DNA of 64,000 nucleotides. It comes from Coniferiporia sulphurascens (lineage: Eukaryota > Basidiomycota > Agaricomycetes > Hymenochaetales > Hymenochaetaceae). Shown here in pieces: positions 55,130 through 64,000 of this stretch. The number at the start of each line of letters is the position of its first letter. Position 1 is the first letter of the stretch. Under the pieces are notes generated by a model. That model had not been told where the DNA came from, searched no databases, and saw nothing but the letters and a program-made list of their open reading frames with translations. The DNA lies in NCBI GenBank assembly GCA_002794785.1, contig NBBA01000016.1:806001-870000 (forward strand). Reading direction: 5' to 3'. Both the position numbers and the translations under genes were made by a program.

Positions 55130-57186
55130 TCACTCGTCGAGGCTTGCTACGGTCTCGTGAAACGCGACGCGACGCGCCTCGTACTTCCTTTTCGCATCGT
55201 CGTTGGCCTTGTTGCGCTTGATGCCCTGCTGTACCTCTTTCTCCCAGTCCGTACCGCGCCACACGACGAGGTAGAGCCCGATACCGACGATGAAAAGCGC
55301 GACGACTTGGCCTGGATGGGAGTGGTCAGTATGGCTCTGGCTCAGACTAGAGAACGGCGAACGGTTCGCTCTTCCGATGCAGGGAGCTGCGGCCGACTAC
55401 TGACCTATCCAGAGACCTTGTAGACCCATGTGTGTACGCGGGCTGAAGGCGAGCGCGATGCCCATCGGGAGTGCGAGCACGTAGTACGCGCCGAGGTTGA
55501 AGAGCGCACCCAGATGCTGACGGCCTTTGATTCCCCACAAGAAAGGAAAAGAAAAGACAATCGGTACACCGAAAACTACTCCCGACTAGAAATACACGTA
55601 CCTTGACCACGCAGGACGCCCCCGCACGACCCCGCCAGACCATCCGCGACCTACCCACTTTCTCAGTTTTCCCTTTCGCAGGTGGGCTGGATTTGGATGT
55701 CATGAGAACGCACCTGGAACGAGGCTACGAGCGGCATGACGTCCCCAACGAGCTTCACGACATCCGCATCGTCACTGAAGATGTACCCGTACACGTTTCT
55801 GACGGCGAGCATGCCACCCGTGACGAGTGCACCGACGAGCACGCTCAGCAACGCAGCGGCGTGTCCCGCGTGCTTCGCTCCCACGGCAGTGCGTGCGCCG
55901 ATGAGGTTTCCGACTCGTGCGGAGGCTGCGACGCCTATTCCGAATGGCAAGGTGTTCAGGACTGTAAATACAGGTCATACGAAACTCAGGAAAATGAAGG
56001 GGTAGCGGACGAACTTTGGTCGGTAGTCATGATCACAGACTGGGCTGCAAGGGACAATGCACCAAGCCGACCCGCTGCGAGGGCGACGATCTCGAAAGCG
56101 GCCCTGTTATCCTAGTCCGTTAATATTTCTGAATGGCGAGCCGCGGAGGGCGTACCATTCCGTTCCGACCATCAGTATGCCCGGCAGGGCGAGCTTGAGG
56201 AATGCTTTAACTCCCGTTGGATCAAGAGCTTCTCTCAGTCTCCAGCCTCCCCATGTATTATTGTGCTTGTGCTGTGGGGACAACGCAGTGAGGATGACGA
56301 GGATGAAAAACGCGAGCCAGTATGTAATGGATAGTGCAAGCGGGGACCCGATTACTCGAAGGGACGTGTGGTGCACAAGGAGGATGTTCAATGCGACGTT
56401 AATCGGGGAGACTATTATCAGTGCGACTGTTGAGAGGCGCATGATACCTGCACATAGGTTGAGACCTATAGGAGGTAGAGAAATGATGCTCGACAGACAC
56501 ACCTTGACATTGCAGGTATTTCTTTAGGCTTTCAAATGCCACGTACCCAGGAGCACCGATGATGAGTACACGGAGCACGTTCTGCACGTCTCTGCTCAGC
56601 TTCTCCTCTTGGCCAAGCGCGAGGAGAACCGGCTCGACCCGTGCCCAGAGTGCGCACACAGGGATGAGCAGCACCCAGAGAACGAGTAGGCACCGCTGGA
56701 AGTGGACGGAAACGTCCGAAGGCCGCGACCCGCCCGTAAAGGCCTGCGAGCCGAAGGTATCGAGTGCGGTCGTGCCGCCCAGCGCGATGCACCAACCTAC
56801 AGAGTCAAGGCTGCGTTGTGGGATCAAAGGGCATAGGCTGAGGATGAAGGAAAAGTGCACTCGCCAGTGACGAAGGCAAGCATGTAGGAGAACGCGGTGG
56901 CTGAGAGCTCATCTGGTCCGAGTCGTCCAGCGATGAGCACCGCTATTGTCTGGATGGAGTTCTGAAGGATGTAGGACAAGATAACTGGAAATTTCGCATA
57001 TTTCATTTCTCAGCACACGTTCACAAGGGCGAAATCCCCAGACTCACCTGGAACTGAATCGGCGAAGAGGGACGTAACTAGTTTTGTGTTGAACTCGCTT
57101 TTTGCAGCTATGTCTGATTCCGGAGGACAGTCGGCGCCATCCACCGGTCGTGTCGCGGTATGCGAAAGCAGGGACTCTGTCTCCAT
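55130..57186 (-). CDS. MATE family multidrug/toxin extrusion transporter
   Basis: Nine exons: 57186-57048, 56984-56865, 56796-56503, 56447-56156, 56103-56015, 55961-55714, 55650-55602, 55524-55405, 55311-55130, giving 510 aa. A polar head ([20 protein letters not shown]) precedes helix 1. MATE signatures include [79 protein letters not shown] and [18 protein letters not shown]. The last pairs with the first half to give the usual two-fold, 12-helix layout. A charged cytoplasmic tail ([16 protein letters not shown]) ends the protein. MATE proteins export cationic metabolites or drugs in exchange for H+ or Na+. Intron 2 has a GC donor (ACTG|gcgagt). It lies just upstream of the two P450s on the same strand, so it may export their product (inference). 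Confidence 0.9.
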
Positions 57187-58067
57187 CTTGGCTTGAAGGA
57201 AGGGGGCTCCAAAATTTACAGTGACTCTCCCAAGGATTTATCGAACATCTCTTTGATCCAACCCTCTCCGCATTTAATTTCACCCAAGGAACAGCATCGT
57301 GTCCCAATCGTAGCTACAATCCTCTGATAACGTCCATGCGGGTTCATCGGCCATCCAGAGTTTTTCCTTCTACAACAGAGAAGGATGAAGGATACATGAC
57401 CGGTCCGAACAAATCAATCAAGTGAAGAAAACGAGGCCGGGTTCGAGGTCGGCGCTATGCCCCATTACGATTTCTGAAGCCCTTCGTTTTACCTCATGGC
57501 AGGTACGTGTCCCCGTATTGGCTGCAAAACTCATCACCCAAGCCTTTTTTTGTATGGTAGAACTGCAACGAGGCCGCGCTCCATGGACTTACGTGAATGC
57601 AAGTTCGCAGGAGAACGTTTTGTCTGTCCTCATGGTCTACGAAGTCACTCGTTATCATTGGGAGCTCTCGTCTGGACCTTACAGATTGGACCAGAACTCG
57701 ATAGTAGTACGTCTCGGAACGGACACGGACCCTCTAACACGTCAATGTCGGGCTTGAGCGGTATTCTTTTCCATTCTCCAACCTACGTTCCCCTTCAGAG
57801 AAAGACCTTAAACAAAAGGAAACTTAGTTTCATTTCGATATCATGCTCATATCCAATTAGCCGAAGAAAGTGGGAACGAGGCCGATTCCTATCAAGCATG
57901 GCGGCGTCCGTTCCCTTTTTTCCCAAGGCAAAGTCATCTGTCCAGCCTCGAGGCGAAGAGCTGAATAACCTATCTCTCCTTCTGACCAGTCCTGGATGCC
58001 ATAAATAATGCACTTCCTATCTCTCCCTAATTATTATCCCATTTTTACCATCTACGCCTCGCCCTTT
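57187..58067. other. Divergent promoter region between MATE and agmatinase genes
   Basis: Both genes are transcribed away from this 881-bp spacer. Overlapping open frames at 57422-58008 on both strands show no recognisable motif. T/C-rich sequence directly precedes the agmatinase start. Shared control of both genes is possible. Confidence 0.45.
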
Positions 58068-59620
58068 ATGAAGCTCGCTTTTCAGGGACTTGTTCTTTTT
58101 GCGTTGCTCGGTAGTGCGAATGCGCACGAAGGACACGATGAAGCTCAGATGCCAATGGACTATATAAAATACCCTTACCAGGCGGCTTACCGCGGTAGGG
58201 ACACCGGTAGGCGATAATACACGTTCTTTGCACTCTTGTGACTTACAGTATCTGTAGTGACAGCTGATTCTATCTTCTCTGGTATAACCACTTTCGCAAG
58301 ACTTCCCTGGGTGCAGTGTCTTGGTGCACACAAGGACGCATCATTTGACATCGCGTTCCTCGGCGCACCATTCGACACAGGCACATCCTACCGCCCCGGC
58401 GCCCGCTTTGGGCCGGCTGGAATCCGAGCAGGATCGCGCCGCCTGACTCTGTACGGTGGATACAACGTCCCACTAGCCGTCAATCCCTTCCAAAACCTCA
58501 CTATTGTTGACTGTGGTGACGTTCCTGTTACACCGTACGACAACGCCTTTGCGATTAAGCAAATTGAAAAAGGTCATAAGGAGTTGCTGCATCGCACGCC
58601 AGCGACCAAGCTTGGTCGGGACGCGAAAACGGGTGAGCAGCTTGTGAGTGTAGCCAGCGATGGAAAGGAGCACCCGAGGATTATCACCCTCGGTGGCGAC
58701 CACACAATCGTTCTCCCCCTCCTACGTTCGATCCACTCTGCATACGGCGCTATATCCGTAATTCACTTTGACTCTCACCTCGACACCTGGAAGCCTTCGG
58801 TATTCGGTGGAGCACCGAGTCAGCAAGCGGAAATCAATCATGGCACGTACTTCTACTGGGCGAGCAAGGAGGGTCTCATTAGGAACGGGTCGTCAATTGC
58901 AAGTGTCTTTGTTTCTATCTGCTCCCAAGCATTACCCCCTTCCCTCCGTATATAAACCGGAAGCACTTTGATCCTAGTTTGTCATTTTTTCTTCTAGCAC
59001 GGCGCGATCAGGACGACCCTCTCTGGTCTCGTTGACTATGAAAACGACGACGCGTCTGGTTTCCAGCGCATCGAGGCTCGCGAAATTGATACTATTGGTA
59101 AACACGCCTTTTCTCGAGTCTGTCGTATTTTTTCACCCTTTTCCATGTCGGTATCACAGGTACGGATGGTATAATTAAGAAGATCCGCGAGACCGTGGGC
59201 GACAAGCCCGTCTACCTTTCCATAGATGTATAAATTTCCCTTTATATTCTCTCTTTACCATCTCACACGCAGGCCTTCCCCACAGATCGACTCCATTGAC
59301 CCTGCATTTGCGCCCGCGACCGGCACCCCAGAGACCGGCGGCTGGACGACTCGAGAACTGCGCGCGATCATTCGTGGGCTCGATGGGCTGAAAATTGTCT
59401 CAGCAGATATCGTTGAAGTCGCCCCTGCGTACGACACAAATGCGGAGCTCACGACTATGGCCGCTGCCGATGTAAGCCTCCTATTATTATCATTTTCATT
59501 TTTGCGCGGATTGTGAGTAGTTGACGTATGGGAATTGCGTAGGTACTCTTTGAGGTACTGGGTGTGATGGCGAAGACCCCGCTCGGCAAGGTCGTATCCA
59601 CGACCTCCGACGACGAGTAA
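58068..59620 (+). CDS. Secreted agmatinase/ureohydrolase family enzyme
   Basis: Six exons: 58068-58194, 58249-58898, 58998-59097, 59160-59227, 59286-59471, 59543-59620, giving 402 aa. I chose the ATG that opens [19 protein letters not shown], a clear signal peptide followed by [11 protein letters not shown]; an upstream in-frame ATG at 58008 would bury it. Ureohydrolase motifs carrying the two-Mn centre are all present: [17 protein letters not shown] (usually FDAHLDTW) and [19 protein letters not shown] (Ala for the usual Gly after the second Pro). The family splits agmatine or similar guanidines into an amine (putrescine) and urea; the signal peptide puts it in the secretory path or outside the cell. 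Intron 2 has a GC donor (AATT|gcaagt). It converges with permease 2, which could import the products' derivatives (inference). Confidence 0.9.
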
Positions 59621-60135
59621 GTAATGACAAGTAAGGAATCGCCATCTAAGAGCGAGTGCGCAGCAGCGTTTTTGAGTAAACGCTTCTCCGAGGTTATTCG
59701 AAGCTTAGTGGCATTTACAACCTCTTTTCGTCTTTTATTTTCTACGTGTAGTTTCCAAACCCAATGATAAACTGTGATGCTTTGATTGAATGAACGGATA
59801 AGCCTATACATCGACCATAGACTACCCGAGAATAACCATTCTGGAGCCTTAAAATAACTCCTCCCTCTTCCTAGGGATAAGGTTGTGCATGATCAACGTC
59901 CAGTGCTTCTTTGGCAACTGTCCCTTCTATACATGTAAGTCTCAGAGCTGTTTGACCTGTCTTAACTGTAGACAATTACCCCGGCACTGGACGACACGTA
60001 CCTGTCACGGACCGAGTTCCGTAATTCATGCAATAAAAATTGCTATCAAGCCAACAGGGATTTCGGGTAATACTACACATGATGGCGACTTGTACACATA
60101 GGCAAGAGCGAGACATGTCGCCACAAACTCATCCA
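59621..60135. other. Convergent intergenic region
   Basis: 3' flanks of the agmatinase gene and of permease 2. No gene seen. Confidence 0.4.
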
Positions 60136-62351
60136 TCACCGGACTGCTACTGTCTGTTTCTCATCATAGACCGCCTCCTTGGAGTTCGTAGGGGTGTCAA
60201 TACTCCCTTCGACCGTTTTTACTGGCCCAGTAAACCACATTCGTGCAGAAAGCACCCAGTGCAAACCTGCGTAGATGAAGACGGCCATTAGGATCACGAC
60301 AGCGTAGTCTGCAGAGACAATCATCAGAAATTACAGTTACACATCGAAGAAAACGCATGGAAAACGCACTCATTTCCGAGGCACTGACGCTTTGCGCAGA
60401 CGGGAAGAGCAGGAGGACGATGATGAAGGAGACCCATGCGACGGCAATAACGCCAAGCGGGACGGCCCACCGCCCGAGATTGAACGGTCCAGGCACAAAT
60501 TTCTCGCGGCCTGATGTGATGCGCAAGAAAATCGGAGTTGCATATGAGGTGTACAACCCAATGACGGCCATGCTGCAAGTATTTCAGAAGCCCGTCAGCC
60601 GAAATTACGAAGGCAGAATGGTGAACGTACCCAGCAAGAGATGAGAGCGCAGCCTCGGAGAATCCGAGTACGCCGCATATCCCTGCGACACTCACAACGA
60701 GCCAGACGGCATGCACGGGAGTCTGCGTGTATGAGTTGATGCGGCGCCAGTAACGCGAGCCTGGGAGAGCACCGTCCCGCGCGAACGCGAACACGACCCG
60801 AGATGCGTCAACCGTCTGAGCGGCACCAGTCACAAACTGCGATCCGTCCAGAGACTCGTGTCAACGTTTGTGAATCCATAGAAAATTAAAACATCCACCT
60901 GTACTACTATGACAAGTGCCCACACCGTCAGCATGCCTTTCTTTCCGAGGACATCCAAGAAGAGTTGTCCCATAGGGAGAGAAAGCTCTGACTCGAGCAA
61001 AGCAGGGACAGAGACGAGTGCAAAGGACGCGGCAATAAGCGTAAGCCATCCGAGAGACGCAGTCGCGATTACACTGGTAAGTAGCGCAAGCGGTGCGGCA
61101 CGCGATGCATTTGTAGTTTCTTCGCTGATGTGGGCGGCGGAGTCGTCTATACAGTATTGCCTAAGTCAGATCTAGGAAGAATCTTAGGAGGGGATACGTA
61201 CATCCAGTGAGCGTCCACATTGGGGCCGTGAATGCCAGAAGAAAGGCCCAGCCATCTTCGTTATGTTATTATATAGTACGACACGGGACAGAAAGAGGAG
61301 AGGACAGTCGATACACACTATTTGCCCAACCGGTATTGTTTTCGAACTTTGTAAACGCATCGCGCGTGGAGACTTTGTTGTCTCCCGAACAGACATACAG
61401 GGCAACTATAGCACCGATAGTTGTTCCCACTGTCTCGCCATTATCAAACGAAGCGCGCTGTTGATTGAAGAAACGAACTACTCACCATTAATGACAACGT
61501 AGAATAGATTTAGCCGAGCCAGAACGCTCGTTGCAGCGGAACATACAACGCCGTGAAGAAAGAGGATACCAAGAAGAATACCGAAAGTAGGTCCATCCCC
61601 CAGATTGACAGATCCATCAGACCCGACTGCAAGAGCAGTCGTTATCATTTGCGCACTATAGTGATATAAGTCAGTTCCATTTTCTTCAGAAGATAAATTG
61701 CCACGGGTAAAGGGAGTGGGTTGAATTAGCAAGAAGTTACATCTCACCAAGTAAAGTCAATAGAACACACAAGTGTCACCTGACCAGTGATGTTCGCCCA
61801 GCCAGTAATCCAACTAGCGAGCGCAGACCATCGCGGAGGAGCAAGCTTGGCAGAGAAGTAGTACAGGCCTGCACTGGTTCTAACAGACGCTAAATGATTA
61901 ATACACTGGATAAGGCGCAAGCGTGCATAAATAGGTCGCACGGCATAGAAGACGCGAGCTCTGCCATGCAAGCTGCGATAGGCATGACGAATAGCGAGGG
62001 AATGAGCCAGCCGAATACCATGCCCACGTGCCCCCCAGAAACGAGCGGGAAGGATAATGTAGAAGACACCGACGCGATCACACCCATGATTGAGAATGCG
62101 AAGGCGATTGTCTCTATGGTCTGTGAGTAGGACATGTTAACGCATTACGGTCGATTGCTAGGACTATGAGATTCGCCCACTGAGAACTCGCGCTTAAACT
62201 CGGCCTTGTAGCCTAGCTCAGCAAGGAGCTTGTTGTCCGCATGGTGGAGGGCATCGAGCGCAGAGCCGTCGTTGTAGCCATGCTGACTATCGTGTGTATT
62301 GCTAATAGCCTCGGTCGATACACTGACACTCTCCTTCTGGTCTTTCGCCAT
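60136..62351 (-). CDS. GABA/amino-acid permease (APC superfamily), copy 2
   Basis: Ten exons: 62351-62181, 62120-61942, 61879-61748, 61655-61486, 61429-61319, 61255-61202, 61146-60899, 60836-60631, 60572-60370, 60308-60136, giving 548 aa. Seven of ten exon lengths (exons 3-9) equal those of copy 1. Motifs: HADNKLLAELGYKAEFKREF, SGGHVGMVFGWLIPS, TSAGLYYFSAKLAPP, SGDNKVSTRDAFTKFENNTG, YDSAAHISEETTNASRAAPL, FAFARDGALPGSRYWRRI, and a final helix before a charged tail. Intact, all donors GT. A plasma-membrane importer of GABA or related amino acids is expected. It is separated from copy 1 by 20 kb holding the P450, MATE and agmatinase genes, so the pair brackets that block. Confidence 0.9.
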
Positions 62352-63320
62352 AGTCCAGCCCAGCTAGTTAAGGAACCCAAGACAAGGTCAGACAGAAGAG
62401 TCGTGATGGCTTCGGAACGAGGAAGCCGACTAGGATGCGGAAGTCCTGGACTCAGTCGAGAAGTGAAGGTCGCAGAGCAGCCTACGTCGGGCAGACAAGG
62501 AGTTAGTACGATAGGCGTATGAAATTTTATCTCGTAAGAGAAGGCCGGCATCTTCAGATTACCATGATTATCTAGCAGTACGTTATCTTCACAGGCTTTG
62601 TCGGCCCTATTAAGAAACGAGATTCCCAGCGTGGCGGAGCGCTCGCACACATCGCGCGGTCTTGCTTTTAGGCGCCAAGAAGCTTTTTGGCTGAAGATAA
62701 GACCCAAGCGCATGGTAACTTTCTGAGGACGGAAGCAATCAGTGGCTGAGGTTGGTTACGAGTTGAATTCAAATGTCAACGCGGCGCCCTGTAGGCTGTA
62801 GTTGTTTATCGGTGCACTGTCCTATGCTTGGCATGTAATAATATTTTCTGCTTACCACGACGTAGCCCGTTACCTATCCACACCACAAGTTGACAACTAA
62901 GTCGAGCATGTCTATGAGTTTATTTTTCGTTGGAAATTCTTACTCTTTACTCCATTTCGGTACTTTTTTCCAGATTTGGTAATGGCTGCCTTACAAAGTA
63001 CCGCACTTTTTACTAGTTTTACATACATTGTGATCTGCACACCTTACTCTGCACGCTCTACTCAATATAACTTGCAAAACCCAGTTGTAAAATTTACTTC
63101 TAAAGCTGAACTCTGTACTCTAAGGGAGCTACTATTGCTAGTGAGTCTGTGGTTTATAGGGGTTGTATGCTGTGGTTTTTCTAAATAAACATGGTGATGG
63201 CATGCTTTACTCACTGCTCACTAGTTAGTACTACAGCACTTGGAAAATGTGCTCACCCACATGCATGGGTACCCACAGGTAATGACTTGACCCATTGCTT
63301 ATTGCTCACTTTGCAGCACC
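62352..63320. other. Upstream region of permease 2
   Basis: Promoter side of permease 2, then unrecognised DNA. The open frame at 62213-62713 only extends the permease first exon antisense-free in another frame and is not a gene. 62976-63188 has no recognisable feature. Confidence 0.4.
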
Positions 63321-63495
63321 TGTTGAAGTTCGAGCTCGATGCCGAAACGGCGTCGGAGTTTGAATTATTTTTTGTAGTATTTTTTCCTGTTGTATGCGCG
63401 CTCGGTTTCCCCTCGCGCAATTATTTACTGGTTAAACGATAAACTTGGATACGAAGTGCATTCGTTAGCGCCACTAATTGCTGAATTCCAACAGC
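63321..63495 (+). repeat. Coding relic, inverted copy of 15346-15518
   Basis: Encodes LLKFELDAETASEFELFFV in one frame; after an extra T the homologous frame continues YARSVSP and IIYWLNDKLGYEVHSLAP. This copy is therefore frameshifted, whereas the 15.4-kb copy is open. Both ends of the match are abrupt. Confidence 0.6.
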
Positions 63496-63624
63496 ACCCA
63501 CCCCTCAAGCCACCCACACAGATCACCGTGACATCAACTTGACGAAGCGGGAATAGCAGTGCCCGCACACGGGCTCACGATTTGTTGTCTCACAGTGTAA
63601 CAGAAGGTCTGACGTCCCTGTGGA

Positions 63625-63985
63625 ATGAAAGCCTCATCGCATCACCAACCCGCAAGTATAGTAGATACAAAGCTCATCAATGGACTCATGAAAGTCATGA
63701 GGGCACTGAAAAGTGCAGATTTCCCAATGGACGTAGACCAAATGTGGATTAATTTCTCCCTGGAACTGCAGGTAGTTTTCCTTATTTGTCTGTCTTGGAA
63801 GCTAACCGCTTTGGCCAGTCGTAATGTGTCGTAGACATCACGGAGATTCGAAAACTAGTCAGGATATGATGGGTTCTCTCACCGAACTGAACTCGACTCT
63901 TAAGGAACTTAAGCACAGTGAGCACTTTGAGATGCCTCACGGGCTCGCTGGAGAGGACGATATCATCTGCGGAAGCAAATTATAA
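63625..63985 (+). other. Possible small gene or terminal exons, unknown
   Basis: Frame 63625-63834 begins MKASSHHQPASIVDTKLING and reads RALKSADFPMDVDQMWINFS up to a possible donor (CTGCAG|gtagtt). A second coding-looking stretch ends with stop at 63985 and reads MMGSLTELNSTLKELKHSEH then FEMPHGLAGEDDIICGSKL. A plausible acceptor lies between them, but the phases do not match, so I cannot join them. No family recognised. Confidence 0.3.
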
Positions 63986-64000
63986 ATCTATGGTTCTATC

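Noticed and set aside
1..64000. tRNA, rRNA and CRISPR features
   Set aside because: I found no convincing cloverleaf with A and B boxes, no rRNA signature and no spaced repeat array by eye. A tRNAscan run would be decisive.

Overview
The window reads as intron-rich nuclear DNA of a basidiomycete fungus, most likely an agaricomycete. Genes are cut by many 50-70 nt introns, and several families are ones I know mainly from mushrooms and polypores: DUF6534 seven-helix proteins, membrane-anchored aspartic peptidases and small proteins ending in clustered cysteines. All gene models were built by hand from splice sites, frame continuity and comparison of paralogues inside the window. Family names come from motif memory, not from a database search.

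Layout. (1) 0.1-11 kb: four intact, same-strand DUF6534 membrane-protein genes in a tandem array; the last two sit in a recognisable tandem segmental duplication. (2) 12.7-14.2 kb: an unrelated seven-helix membrane protein. (3) 14.2-21.5 kb: mostly unrecognised DNA with one pogo/Fot1-like MITE and a two-exon gene for a small protein ending in four cysteines. (4) 21.6-29.1 kb: a Zn2Cys6 transcription factor followed by an MFS transporter; the transporter is bracketed by two copies of one MITE family in the same orientation. (5) 31-37.3 kb: two membrane-anchored A1 aspartic peptidase genes in head-to-head inverted duplication. (6) 38.3-62.4 kb: an accessory-looking stretch with two GABA/amino-acid permease paralogues at its ends and, between them, two cytochrome P450 paralogues, a MATE exporter and a secreted agmatinase-like ureohydrolase. 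A 5.4-kb Ty1/copia retrotransposon has inserted into the last codons of the first P450. (7) 62.4-64 kb: unassigned DNA with a repeat shared with 15.4 kb.

How the parts may work together (inference): secreted proteolysis (aspartic peptidases), amine/guanidine hydrolysis (agmatinase), uptake of GABA or amino acids (permeases), oxidation (P450s), export (MATE, MFS) and a pathway-type regulator lie side by side, with repeated local duplication (4 DUF6534, 2 peptidases, 2 P450s, 2 permeases). This would fit a nitrogen- or metabolite-handling neighbourhood, but nothing in the sequence proves co-regulation.

Most notable observations: the copia element differs between its LTRs only by transitions, nearly all at CpG, and its three in-frame stops are all TGA; it swaps the P450 C-terminus for LTR-encoded residues; GC-AG introns are unusually frequent and conserved between paralogues; one peptidase copy has turned an intron into coding sequence. 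I saw no rRNA, tRNA or CRISPR features.
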